A DNA stretch of 64,000 bases from Drancourtella massiliensis (lineage in GTDB: Bacteria > Bacillota > Clostridia > Lachnospirales > Lachnospiraceae): positions 1-64,000 of the forward strand of contig NZ_JACJKH010000001.1 in the NCBI RefSeq assembly GCF_016900655.1, written 5' to 3'. Position 1 is the stretch's first letter, and every line of letters begins with the position of its first letter. Shown piece by piece: positions 14,967 through 23,223 of this stretch. A program made the position numbers and the translations under genes. The notes below the pieces were generated by a model. That model had not been told where the DNA came from, searched no databases, and was given only the letters and a program-made list of their open reading frames with translations.

Positions 14967-15935
14967 ATGAATCTGATTGACATGCACTGTGATACGGTAT
15001 ATGAATTATTGTCCGAAAATATGCCGGATCAGGATCTGAAAAAGAACCATCTGAAAGTAGATATAGAAAAAATGAAGCGGGGAGGATCCATGGCCCAGTT
15101 TTTTGCCTGCTTTGTGCCGCTGGAGGAATTTCTTGGAAAATCGAAGCACGAACAGGCATATGAATATGTCAGAAGGATGGCCACGTATCTGAAAAAGCAG
15201 ATCTGGATCTATCCGGATGAGATTGCTTTCGCAGGAAATGGAAACGACCTTGACCGGAACAGAAAGGATGGAAAGATCTCCGCGTTTCTGACACTGGAAG
15301 AGGGTGGAGTGATCCATGGAGAGCTGGAACGGGTGCAGGGACTTTATGATATGGGAATCCGCCTGATCACATTGACGTGGAATTATGAAAACTGTATCGG
15401 CTATCCGAACAGCCAGGAGGCGCAGGTGATGGAACAGGGATTGAAGCCGTTTGGCTTTTCCGTGGTTGAGGAAATGAACCGGATCGGGATGATTATCGAC
15501 GTCTCCCATCTGTCAGAGGGCGGCTTCTGGGATGTGGTTTCTCACAGCAAAACCCCTCCGGTGGCGTCTCATTCCAATGCGCGGGCGCTTCGGAATCATC
15601 CGAGAAATCTTTCGGATGAACAGATCCGGGCGCTTGCCGAAAAAGGAGGGATTGCCGGCCTGAATTTTTATCAGGAGTTTCTTGGGAAAAGCGGTTCCTG
15701 CCTGATCGAAGAGATGGTAAGCCATGTCCGGCACATGTACCAGAAAGGCGGAGAAGAAGTTATCGCCATTGGAACGGATTTTGACGGCTTTGGCGGAGCA
15801 GAGAAGATGGAGATCGAAGACATCGGTGCGATGCCCCTTCTTTACGATGCGCTCGGAAAGGCCGGATTTACCCAGCGACAACGGGAAAAGATCTGGTACG
15901 GCAACGCAAAACGTGTGATCGATACGGTACTTTAG
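14967..15935 (+). CDS. Membrane-dipeptidase-type dipeptidase (peptidase M19)
   Basis: 322 aa from ATG 14967 (AAGGAG 9 bases upstream; an earlier in-frame start at 14934 has none). Metal ligands are visible: MHCDTVYE at the N-terminus, the bridging Glu in FLTLEEGG, His in IDVSHLSE and VASHSNARALRNHPRN, and the Asp in IGTDFDGF. M19 enzymes are zinc dipeptidases, often acting on D-amino-acid-containing dipeptides. No signal peptide, so it is cytoplasmic here. A possible TATAAT lies at 14930. It is followed after 27 bases by the DUF1835 gene. Confidence 0.9.
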   Translation: MNLIDMHCDTVYELLSENMPDQDLKKNHLKVDIEKMKRGGSMAQFFACFVPLEEFLGKSKHEQAYEYVRRMATYLKKQIWIYPDEIAFAGNGNDLDRNRKDGKISAFLTLEEGGVIHGELERVQGLYDMGIRLITLTWNYENCIGYPNSQEAQVMEQGLKPFGFSVVEEMNRIGMIIDVSHLSEGGFWDVVSHSKTPPVASHSNARALRNHPRNLSDEQIRALAEKGGIAGLNFYQEFLGKSGSCLIEEMVSHVRHMYQKGGEEVIAIGTDFDGFGGAEKMEIEDIGAMPLLYDALGKAGFTQRQREKIWYGNAKRVIDTVL

Positions 15936-15962
15936 CTGAAAGTTTTTAAGAGGGAGAAATAT

Positions 15963-16760
15963 ATGGTAGAAGTAGTATTTGGTGCAAGTGAGGCGGCTTC
16001 ATTGAAAATGTCCCGGCTGCGAAACCGGGCGGAGGAGATTATCTGTCTGGATCTGGGGCTGGACGTTGGAGAGATCCGTAATCTGGATAATGAAAGCAAA
16101 AGAAGCAATGCGCTGGAAACCTTGTTCCGTGACGGGACAAAAGCGGGAGAGCGTGTATGGAAAGAATATAAAGAACGAATCAACAGATACAGTGCGATGC
16201 CGGAGAGATTGAGAACGCTGGCGGCAGAGGGGAAGCCTGTCCGAATCTGGTACGGCAGGGCACCTTATGAAGTGTGCGGCTATTATTATACCTGCCATCT
16301 GTTAAACGATTTGACCGATCAGATTTCAGCAGTAAAACTTCCGGACGTTCTGTTTTGTCATGATACCAACACGCCATATGAGGTTTCTATGATGGGAGAG
16401 ATTGCATATGAGGAATTTCCATCGCTCCTTGCGTATGAAAAACCGTTGAATGAGTGGGAAATCCAGATCGGGACGATGCACTGGGAGAGACTTGTGCAGG
16501 AGAACGCAGTACTCAGAGCCTCTGTCAATGGAAAGCCGATGAGCGTTCGGGAATCCTTTTATGACTTCATGATCGAAAACACGTTGACAGAAGAACCGCA
16601 ACAAGAAGCAGAGGTTCTTGGAAACGTTCTGGGAGAATATGAGCCGGGAATCGGAGACGGCTGGCTGGCACACCGGATTGAAGCCGGGATCAGGAAAGGA
16701 ACAGTCCGGATCGCAAAAGATGACAGAAATCCATTTGAAAGATGGATCTGCAAGAAATAA
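15963..16760 (+). CDS. DUF1835/DUF3658 domain protein
   Basis: 265 aa, soluble. The N-terminal VVFGASEAASLKMS matches the opening of DUF1835 proteins, and the central RIWYGRAPYEVCGYYYTCHLL and C-terminal WLAHRIEAGIRKGTVRI fit DUF3658. The family is common in Firmicutes, often as a single gene near acetyltransferases. The function is unknown. AGAGGGAGAAAT precedes the ATG. It is followed after 13 bases by a GNAT gene, so the two are probably one unit with the dipeptidase gene. Confidence 0.75.
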   Translation: MVEVVFGASEAASLKMSRLRNRAEEIICLDLGLDVGEIRNLDNESKRSNALETLFRDGTKAGERVWKEYKERINRYSAMPERLRTLAAEGKPVRIWYGRAPYEVCGYYYTCHLLNDLTDQISAVKLPDVLFCHDTNTPYEVSMMGEIAYEEFPSLLAYEKPLNEWEIQIGTMHWERLVQENAVLRASVNGKPMSVRESFYDFMIENTLTEEPQQEAEVLGNVLGEYEPGIGDGWLAHRIEAGIRKGTVRIAKDDRNPFERWICKK

Positions 16761-16773
16761 AGGAGGAGACAGC

Positions 16774-17247
16774 ATGATCCGGAGAGGCGTGACCGAGGAT
16801 CTTGCGGCGGTTGCCAGAATTCATGTAGATGCATGGAAACAGGTCTACAGGGGAATCATGCCGGAAGAAGTACTTGAGAAACGAAATTATGACGAGCAGC
16901 GACAGGCATGGGAAAGAAAGCTGGAAAAGGGAGAAGAAGATCTGTATGTGTATGAGATCAACGGAAACATCGCAGGATTTGCTTCCTGCCGTGTGATCGA
17001 TGAAGAACATGCGGAGATCGATACCTTATACTTCGATGAAAAGTATCGGGGAAAAGGCTATGGAACACAGATGCTGGAATATCTGTTTCAGATATTAGGA
17101 CAGAAAAGAAAAGTGTCCCTATGGTGCGTGAAAGAAAATCCAAACCGGAAATTTTATGAGGCAAATGGCGGAAGTCCGGGGCGGGAAAAAGAGGTGCTGA
17201 TTGGCGGGAAACAAGTTGCCGGAATTCAGTATACATTTGAAAGATAA
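16774..17247 (+). CDS. GNAT-family N-acetyltransferase
   Basis: 157 aa. Motif A, IDTLYFDEKYRGKGYGTQML, carries the acetyl-CoA loop, and the later VKENPNRKFYEANG is the usual motif B. The start region IRRGVTEDLAAVARIHVDAW is typical. AAGGAGGAGA lies 5 bases before ATG 16774; a longer in-frame extension to 16618 lies inside the preceding gene and is not used. Substrate unknown. A strong terminator follows. Confidence 0.88.
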   Translation: MIRRGVTEDLAAVARIHVDAWKQVYRGIMPEEVLEKRNYDEQRQAWERKLEKGEEDLYVYEINGNIAGFASCRVIDEEHAEIDTLYFDEKYRGKGYGTQMLEYLFQILGQKRKVSLWCVKENPNRKFYEANGGSPGREKEVLIGGKQVAGIQYTFER

Positions 17248-17270
17248 AAGAGAAACATAGCGTATTGCCA

Positions 17271-17315
17271 AAGCGGGCCCCGGCAGCCGGTGAGCTGTCG
17301 GGGCCACGCTTTTTA
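17271..17315 (+). terminator. Terminator after the dipeptidase-GNAT operon
   Basis: GGCCCCGGCAGC pairs with GCTGTCGGGGCC, extended by AGCG/CGCT, then a TTTT run. It is G+C-rich and strong on the plus strand. Confidence 0.88.
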
Positions 17316-17346
17316 TCTTTTTGGAGATTTTAGTGAATCAGGATTT

Positions 17347-18594
17347 CTAATTTGTCTTTTCCTCATTACACCTTTTTTCTGATGCCTCTGTTTTTACCGA
17401 ATACCGGATAAACACAAGGCTGGTCAGCAGAATCATGCAAAGGCCGGAAATGAAAAACCAGACATTCACGCCTACTTGTTCTGCTATCGGACTGCTGAAA
17501 AGTAATCCAATCGGCATTGTAACGGAAGAAATCAAAGTAAGTACCGAAAATGCCCGTCCCATTTTTTTGGGAGCAACGGTTTCCTGTATATAAGCAGTCA
17601 GTGGAATTGTATGAACATTTCCGGAAGCGCCCAGGCAGATACAGCTTGCTGCAAAGAAGAACCAGCCAACATAAGTCGGAGGTATGACGCCGCAGATCAG
17701 AGATGTGATCCCCATTCCAAACAGACCGATAAAAGAAACCCTGATTTTACGTTCTACTTTTAAAACGCTGGAAAACAGGAGGGATGCTACCATCATGCCG
17801 ACGGCAAAGGACAGCTCCACAGCACTGCCGTGCATGGCTGACAACTGAAAATAATCGCTTGTCATCAATGGATAAAAAGAAGAGAGCGGTGCGTAAAAGA
17901 ACATGCAAAGTGCTTCTGCGGCAACAATGTAAAACAGTCGTTTATCTTCTTTAAATACCTGTAACCCCTCTTTGATTTCTGCAACAAAATGCTGTTCTTC
18001 CTTGTCTGTTTTTTCCAACTTTGGGATTTTCACAATGGCTAATGCGCTGCTTGCTAAAATTGCTCCTGCCACATCACTCACCAAAACGATGGACATAGGG
18101 AAGAGTGAGTATAAAACTGCGCCGATGACCGGCCCGATCAGGAAAGAACCGGAACTTAAAAGCTGCATCCACCCATTGGTTTTGATCAGTTGGTCTTTTG
18201 GTACAAGCTGCGGAATAATGGACTGTATGGCCGGCTGCTGAAAGGTGCTGCCAATCCCTCTGACACAAAGCATAATACATACTGTCCATACAGGCAGGTC
18301 AAAAAAGTACAGCATCACTGCGTAAATCAGTGCAGTGATTCCCATTGCCATGTCCGAAAAAATAGAGATAAACTTTCGGTTGTAACGGTCTGCCGCAATG
18401 CCTGCAATCGGGCTGAATAACGACATCGGGAGATAGGCGACAAGTCCTGATATTCCCAGCATGAAAGGCGAAGATGTCTTCTCAGCAAGCCACCAGATCA
18501 AGGCAAACTGAACACCGTGGCTGCCCAGCATGGAAACTGCCTGTCCTAATGCAACGATGATAAATTGTGATTTCCACTTTTGTATTTTTTTCAT
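17347..18594 (-). CDS. MFS efflux transporter (macrolide-efflux-type)
   Basis: 415 aa with about 12 membrane segments. The loop 2-3 motif is AGIAADRYNRKF, and the FALIWWLAEKTSSPFMLG opening resembles the MefA-type branch of the major facilitator superfamily. It probably exports a toxic small molecule by proton antiport; the drug is unknown. I chose ATG 18594, with GAGAGGACAA upstream; an ATG 8 codons earlier is possible. It lies downstream of the MarR-family gene on the same strand, and the MarR protein is its likely regulator. Confidence 0.85.
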   Translation of the reverse strand: MKKIQKWKSQFIIVALGQAVSMLGSHGVQFALIWWLAEKTSSPFMLGISGLVAYLPMSLFSPIAGIAADRYNRKFISIFSDMAMGITALIYAVMLYFFDLPVWTVCIMLCVRGIGSTFQQPAIQSIIPQLVPKDQLIKTNGWMQLLSSGSFLIGPVIGAVLYSLFPMSIVLVSDVAGAILASSALAIVKIPKLEKTDKEEQHFVAEIKEGLQVFKEDKRLFYIVAAEALCMFFYAPLSSFYPLMTSDYFQLSAMHGSAVELSFAVGMMVASLLFSSVLKVERKIRVSFIGLFGMGITSLICGVIPPTYVGWFFFAASCICLGASGNVHTIPLTAYIQETVAPKKMGRAFSVLTLISSVTMPIGLLFSSPIAEQVGVNVWFFISGLCMILLTSLVFIRYSVKTEASEKRCNEEKTN

Positions 18595-18721
18595 ATTCAA
18601 TTGTCCTCTCATTTTCAAAATAGTTTTTCAAACAGGGGACAATATCAAGTACGATAATCCCCTTAGTGTACTGATGCCGACATCAAGCCACCTCCCTTCC
18701 AAAGATCATTCTTCCCTGTAT

Positions 18722-19153
18722 TTATAGCAGGGCTTCCATATATTTCTTTAATCCGTCACGATATTTTTTCGTAAGAGCCAGGTATTGTTGCTGTTCTTCC
18801 GGAGTCCACTCACTCCAGATTTTGTTTTCGATTTCGTGTAAAGGATAGATTTTTTCCAATGAAAATTTCTGCCCTTTTTCAGTCAGACAGAGAATGGTAT
18901 TTCTGCCTTTCCCTTGTTCCAGATATACGATTTCCTCTTTTTCTAACTTGCGTATGGCAGAATTGATGGTCTGGCGGCTGATGCCTGTGAGTCTGCTGAT
19001 CTCACTTTGCAGACATTTTCCGCCTTTCTCGCAGAGTACATATAAAATATTCTGAACACTGTCTGAAATTCCCGTTTTTACAGCGGCTTCATGATATAAA
19101 GCATTGATTTCGCCTGCCAAATAAGTATATTGTTCTGCTCCTAAGTAGTGCAT
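18722..19153 (-). CDS. MarR-family transcriptional regulator of the efflux gene
   Basis: 143 aa from ATG 19153 (AAGGGGTGA upstream). The winged helix is clear: LQSEISRLTGISRQTINSAIRKLEKEEIV, then a wing with GKGRNTILCLTEKG. MarR proteins are dimeric repressors released by ligands or oxidants. The gene has its own promoter with nearly palindromic sites (see 19160-19215) and precedes the MFS gene by about 130 bases, so self-repression and control of efflux is the simplest reading. Confidence 0.9.
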   Translation of the reverse strand: MHYLGAEQYTYLAGEINALYHEAAVKTGISDSVQNILYVLCEKGGKCLQSEISRLTGISRQTINSAIRKLEKEEIVYLEQGKGRNTILCLTEKGQKFSLEKIYPLHEIENKIWSEWTPEEQQQYLALTKKYRDGLKKYMEALL

Positions 19154-19159
19154 ATGCTC

Positions 19160-19215
19160 ACCCCTTGTCCGATTTCGTACATTGTACATTATATCCGATT
19201 TCGGACATAAGTCAA
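19160..19215 (-). promoter_or_regulatory. MarR/MFS promoter with repeated operator
   Basis: Minus strand: TTGACT (19215-19210), 16 bases, TATAAT (19193-19188). The spacer holds the near-palindrome TCCGAAATCGGA. A second copy, CGAAATCGGACA, lies just downstream of the -10 box (about 19166-19177). Two like sites around a strong promoter suggest an autoregulated MarR operator. Confidence 0.75.
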
Positions 19216-19244
19216 GAGATTTTTTATGAAATAGTAGGGAAATG

Positions 19245-19281
19245 AAAAAACGGACAGTTGCGTCTGCAAATGTCCGTTTTT
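19245..19281 (-). terminator. Terminator after the 19301-19831 acetyltransferase
   Basis: AAAAACGGACA pairs with TGTCCGTTTTT across a 14-base loop; T-runs exist on both strands, so it can act both ways. It insulates the MarR promoter. Confidence 0.85.
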
Positions 19282-19300
19282 AGCTTATAAGGAAATTCGT

Positions 19301-19831
19301 TTATTCCACTGTAATCCAGTATCGTTCAAAGTTTACCTGTTCTTCCGGTTCCCAGACAGTGCTGTCATAAACGCCGCCGTTTGCAAGGATCGTCTTCCGG
19401 CTTGCGACATTGGTATCCACGCAGGAGACCATTACCTTTTCCAGTCCGAGTTCTTTGCAGTATGGAAGACAGTCGTGAAGCATCTGCTTTGCGTATCCCT
19501 TACGACGTTCGCTTGGACGGATGGAGTAGCCGATATGTCCGCCGTATGTTTCCAGAAATGGAGTAAAGGAGTGACGGATCTGGATGGTACCGAGGATTTT
19601 GCCGTCAGACTCTCTGACATAGATAAACTGAGTCGATGGTACCATATCCTCAGGGATATCATCGCCCTTTTCAAAGCGTACTGTGTGTGCTACCCATTCT
19701 GCCGGATCTTCCATGTCGGCCAGAGGGCCGCAGCCATTGAGAGGGCTCCCCGCATCGAGAAACTCCTGACGATAGGAGCGGATCTCATCCGAAAAGGAAA
19801 TGTCCGGTCGTTTCAGTGTTAAGATTTCCAT
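19301..19831 (-). CDS. GNAT-family N-acetyltransferase
   Basis: 176 aa. HIGYSIRPSERRKGYAKQML is the acetyl-CoA-binding motif A, and the C-terminal VASRKTILANGGVYDS is typical of the family branch that includes uncharacterised clostridial acetyltransferases. Residues 15-60 (YRQEFLDAGSPLNGCGPL) are the usual substrate lobe. GAGGGAAAGAA precedes the ATG. Monocistronic by its terminator. Substrate unknown. Confidence 0.88.
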   Translation of the reverse strand: MEILTLKRPDISFSDEIRSYRQEFLDAGSPLNGCGPLADMEDPAEWVAHTVRFEKGDDIPEDMVPSTQFIYVRESDGKILGTIQIRHSFTPFLETYGGHIGYSIRPSERRKGYAKQMLHDCLPYCKELGLEKVMVSCVDTNVASRKTILANGGVYDSTVWEPEEQVNFERYWITVE

Positions 19832-19952
19832 TTTTCTTTCCCTCCCTCACAGGTATGATTCTAATAATCTTACCAGAATAGGAGCGGGAATTCCAGTGCT
19901 TTTTCTCAAAAGACACATTTTATGGATAATAGGTGTCAGTTTTCTGAAAAAA

Positions 19953-20570
19953 TTAACGCATCCCATCACGGCAATGCGCCTCAAAAAAGGCACGGTAACC
20001 GGCATCGACCGTGGAGGAATCCTCTTCCTGATCGGGAAGATCGTAGTAATACTTCCTCGTTTTACAGTCCAGAGAAAGGCTGTCCAGAGGGTATCCTGCC
20101 ACCCGTTTTGAATGTGGAGTATCTGTCAGAAGAAAGGGCTCGGTCCAGATGCTTTCGTCCATACTGCTGTAAATATGATCCGGATCAAAAATGAGGCAGA
20201 CTGCATTTTTGTATCTTCCGGTCAGTGTACCTCCGTGTTTTCCGGCAAGATCGGAATAATAGGAAATCATTTCTTCGTCGGTCAGGGAACGACCGCCGAC
20301 CCGGCGGATATGGGTGCCCGGCTGCAATTCGTCCGGGAGTTCTTCAAAATACAATCCGCTGTCACAGGAAAAAAGCGGGGTATGGAGTGCTTCGTAGTAG
20401 ATCTTTGCTTTCAGAACCGCATTTTCCAGAGGATTCTTCCCGGTTTCTGCTACATCAGGAAGGGGCAGATTCAGATCGCAAAGTCCGGTCAGTTCGATGG
20501 ACAGTGAATCTAGTACCCGCCTCATGGAATCGAGTTTGGCAGGATTGGTTGTTGCGTAGAGTAAAATCAT
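19953..20570 (-). CDS. Non-canonical purine NTP pyrophosphatase-like protein (RdgB/HAM1 family, divergent)
   Basis: 205 aa from ATG 20570 (GAGGTG 6 bases upstream). ATTNPAKLDSMRRVL matches the family's opening S/T-x-N-x-x-K motif, and CDSGLYFEEL corresponds to the DDSGL catalytic aspartate region. The middle, GTHIRRVGGRSLTDEEMI, differs from the PG-x-x-SAR-Y loop of standard RdgB. The enzyme would remove XTP or dITP from the nucleotide pool, but the divergence leaves the substrate open. It follows argG on the same strand, separated by a terminator-like hairpin. Confidence 0.7.
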   Translation of the reverse strand: MILLYATTNPAKLDSMRRVLDSLSIELTGLCDLNLPLPDVAETGKNPLENAVLKAKIYYEALHTPLFSCDSGLYFEELPDELQPGTHIRRVGGRSLTDEEMISYYSDLAGKHGGTLTGRYKNAVCLIFDPDHIYSSMDESIWTEPFLLTDTPHSKRVAGYPLDSLSLDCKTRKYYYDLPDQEEDSSTVDAGYRAFFEAHCRDGMR

Positions 20571-20599
20571 ATTTTTCACCTCTGATACGTAAACATGCC

Positions 20600-20632
20600 A
20601 AAACTTCCGGAGAATAAACATTCCCCGGAAGC
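20600..20632 (-). terminator. Terminator after argG
   Basis: Minus strand CTTCCGGGGA pairs with TCTCCGGAAG and is followed by TTTT. It lies about 28 bases after the argG stop. Confidence 0.7.
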
Positions 20633-20659
20633 TGGTTTATAATTATGCATGATTATGAA

Positions 20660-21886
20660 TTATTTCTGATTATTCTTTTCTTCCATCAGCTTCATGGCAC
20701 GAACTTTCAGCGGAAGTCCGAACAGGTTGATGAAGCCGTCAGCGTCGTGGTGATCGTAAAGATCGCCGGTTGTGAAGCTTGCAAGTGATTCATTGTACAG
20801 AGAATATGGAGAGGTTGTTCCGGCTTTGATGATGTTGCCTTTATACAGTCTGAATTTTACTTCTCCTGTCACATATTTCTGTGTGGATGTTACAAATGCC
20901 TGGATTGCTTCGCGAAGCGGTGTAAACCATTTTCCTTCGTAGACAACCTGAGCAAGTTTGTTGCCCATGTTTTTCTTCACTTCATAAGTAGCGCGGTCGA
21001 GAACGAGTTCTTCCAGCTGCTGATGTGCTTCCATCAGGATCGTTCCGCCAGGAGTCTCATAAACACCACGGGATTTCATGCCGACAACACGGTTCTCCAC
21101 GATATCGATGATTCCGATGCCGTGTTTTCCGCCGAGTTTGTTGAGCTCTGTGATGATTTCGGAAACTTTCATCGCTTTGCCGTTCAGCGTTTTCGGTACG
21201 CCGCTTTCGAATGTCATGGTCACTTCTTCCGGTTCATCCGGTGCTTTTTCCGGTGTTACGGTAAGTACGAGCAGATCATCGTAGTTTGGAGCCTGGGACG
21301 GATCTTCCAGTTCCAGACCTTCGTGGCTGATATGCCAGAGGTTCCGGTCACGGCTGTAGCTGTGTTTTGTATCAAATGGAAGATCAATGCCGTGCTGTTT
21401 GCAGTATTCGATCTCATCTTCACGGGACTGCATGGTCCACAGATCTGTCATTCTCCATGGAGCGATGATCTTCAGATCCGGTGCGAGAGCAGTGATTCCA
21501 AGTTCAAAGCGGATCTGGTCATTTCCTTTTCCGGTTGCACCGTGGCAGATTGCTACGGCATTTTCTTTTCTTGCGATTTCCACAAGTTTCTTTGCGATTC
21601 CCGGACGAGCCATAGCAGTACCGAGCAGGTATTTGTTTTCATAAACAGCGCCTGCCTGTACGCAAGGCATAATGTAGTCTTCGCAGAATTCATCTACGAT
21701 ATTTTCAATATAAAGCTTGCTTGCGCCGGACATTTTCGCACGTTCTTCCAGTCCGTCAAGCTCCTCTCCCTGACCGCAGTCGATACAGCAGCAGATGACA
21801 TCATAGTTAAACGTTTCCTTCAGCCACGGGATGACAGCGGTAGTATCCAGTCCGCCTGAGTACGCCAGTACAACTTTTTCTTTCAT
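20660..21886 (-). CDS. argG: Argininosuccinate synthase
   Basis: 408 aa, the usual length. It ligates citrulline and aspartate with ATP hydrolysis to AMP, the seventh step of arginine synthesis. The N-type ATP pyrophosphatase motif AYSGGLDTTAVIPWL opens the protein. CHGATGKGNDQIRFE and SREDEIEYCKQHGI follow, then KNLWHISHEGLELEDP-like residues (here RNLWHISHEG). Start ATG 21886 has AGGAGG 11 bases upstream. It diverges from argC, and ArgR-like boxes lie between them. argH and argF are not in this window. Confidence 0.95.
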   Translation of the reverse strand: MKEKVVLAYSGGLDTTAVIPWLKETFNYDVICCCIDCGQGEELDGLEERAKMSGASKLYIENIVDEFCEDYIMPCVQAGAVYENKYLLGTAMARPGIAKKLVEIARKENAVAICHGATGKGNDQIRFELGITALAPDLKIIAPWRMTDLWTMQSREDEIEYCKQHGIDLPFDTKHSYSRDRNLWHISHEGLELEDPSQAPNYDDLLVLTVTPEKAPDEPEEVTMTFESGVPKTLNGKAMKVSEIITELNKLGGKHGIGIIDIVENRVVGMKSRGVYETPGGTILMEAHQQLEELVLDRATYEVKKNMGNKLAQVVYEGKWFTPLREAIQAFVTSTQKYVTGEVKFRLYKGNIIKAGTTSPYSLYNESLASFTTGDLYDHHDADGFINLFGLPLKVRAMKLMEEKNNQK

Positions 21887-21930
21887 ATCTATATCCTCCT
21901 GAAATTTTGTTTTCGTCAATCACATGTGTT

Positions 21931-21959
21931 ACTATACACCTTTTTTTATAATTATGCAA
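21931..21959 (-). promoter_or_regulatory. argG promoter with ArgR-like box
   Basis: Minus strand TTGCAT (21959-21954), 17 bases, TATAGT (21936-21931). The -35 box overlaps TGCATAATTATAAA, which resembles the ArgR/AhrC half-site pair (TGNATWWWWATNCA), so binding would block polymerase. Confidence 0.6.
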
Positions 21960-22007
21960 CAGAAAAATGTAGAAAATCAGATAAAAATAGAAGATTTTTC
22001 GAGAGAC

Positions 22008-22076
22008 AATGCATAATACACAAAAAAATATTCATAAAGGAAGAATAATTATACAAAAAATATGTGTATTTATACT
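22008..22076 (+). promoter_or_regulatory. Cluster of ArgR-like boxes upstream of argC
   Basis: Three A+T-rich sites resemble the arginine repressor consensus: TGCATAATACACA (about 22009), AGAATAATTATACA (22042-22055) and TGTGTATTTATACT (22063-22076, touching the -35 box). ArgR hexamers bind tandem boxes. Assignment is by pattern only. Confidence 0.5.
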
Positions 22077-22104
22077 TGTGAAAGGAAAAAAAAGGTTGTA
22101 TACT
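22076..22104 (+). promoter_or_regulatory. argC operon promoter
   Basis: TTGTGA (22076-22081), 17 bases, TATACT (22099-22104), 73 bases before the argC ATG. Confidence 0.75.
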
Positions 22105-22176
22105 AAAGACTACAAGCAAAACAGCTCGATTCCAACAGAGCATTCTATAGAAAGAAAAGAAAGGATCGAAAGAATC

Positions 22177-23217
22177 ATGATAAAAGCAGGAATCATCGGA
22201 GCGACTGGATATGCCGGAGGAGAACTGGTCCGGATCCTGATGGGTCATAAGGACGTGGAGATCAAATGGTACGGTTCCAGAAGTTATATCGATCAGAAAT
22301 ACGCAGCAGTTTACCAGAATATGTTTCAGATTGTAGAGGACGTCTGTAAGGATGACAATATGGAGGAGCTCGCAGATCAGGTGGATGTGATCTTTACAGC
22401 AACGCCGCAGGGATTTTGCGCTTCCTTATTAAATGAAGACATTCTCTCCAAAGTCAAAGTGATTGACTTAAGCGCGGATTTCCGTATTAAAGATCAGAAT
22501 GTATATGAGGAATGGTACAAGATCGAGCACAAGAGCCCGCAGTTTCTGCCGGAGGCGGTGTATGGACTCTGTGAGATCAACCGGGAGCAGATCAAAGGGG
22601 CGCGGATTCTCGCCAATCCGGGATGCTATCCGACCTGTTCGATTCTCTCCATCTATCCGCTTGCAAAAGAAGGACTGATCGATATGAATACACTGATTAT
22701 CGATGCCAAGTCCGGGACATCCGGAGCGGGAAGAGGAGCAAAGGTGGACAATCTTTACTGCGAAGTGAATGAAAACATCAAAGCATACGGAGTGGCTTCC
22801 CACCGGCACACACCGGAGATCGAGGAGCAGTTGACCTACGCATCCGGTGTAAAGACAGTCCTGAATTTTACACCGCATCTGGTGCCGATGAACCGGGGAA
22901 TTCTGGTGACAGCCTATGCTTCCTTAAAGAAAGAAGTTTCCTATGAAGAAGTGAAAGCAGTCTATGACCGCTATTATGAGAATGAGCAGTTCGTAAGAGT
23001 GCTTGAGAAAGGCATCTGCCCGCAGACTAAATGGGTGGAAGGCAGCAATTATGTAGATGTGAACTTCCAGCTTGACCCGCGGACGGGCAGAGTGATCATG
23101 ATGGGAGCAATGGATAATCTGGTGAAAGGAGCAGCAGGACAGGCGGTACAGAATATGAATCTGATGTTTGGTCTTCCGGAGAACGAAGGACTGAATCTCG
23201 TACCGATGTTCCCGTAA
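22177..23217 (+). CDS. argC: N-acetyl-gamma-glutamyl-phosphate reductase
   Basis: 346 aa, standard length. It reduces N-acetylglutamyl phosphate to the semialdehyde with NADPH. The Rossmann motif IKAGIIGATGYAGGELVRIL starts the protein; the catalytic Cys is in ANPGCYPT and the His in VASHRHTPEIEEQL. The frame runs further upstream, but the reductase begins at ATG 22177 (AAAGGATCG nearby), downstream of the promoter. It opens the operon argC-GNAT-argJ-argB-argD. Confidence 0.95.
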   Translation: MIKAGIIGATGYAGGELVRILMGHKDVEIKWYGSRSYIDQKYAAVYQNMFQIVEDVCKDDNMEELADQVDVIFTATPQGFCASLLNEDILSKVKVIDLSADFRIKDQNVYEEWYKIEHKSPQFLPEAVYGLCEINREQIKGARILANPGCYPTCSILSIYPLAKEGLIDMNTLIIDAKSGTSGAGRGAKVDNLYCEVNENIKAYGVASHRHTPEIEEQLTYASGVKTVLNFTPHLVPMNRGILVTAYASLKKEVSYEEVKAVYDRYYENEQFVRVLEKGICPQTKWVEGSNYVDVNFQLDPRTGRVIMMGAMDNLVKGAAGQAVQNMNLMFGLPENEGLNLVPMFP

Positions 23218-23223
23218 GAGAAA

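Noticed and set aside
21023-21859. 278-aa plus-strand frame within argG
   Set aside because: It is antisense to a clearly identified argG and has a Phe/Cys-rich shadow composition.
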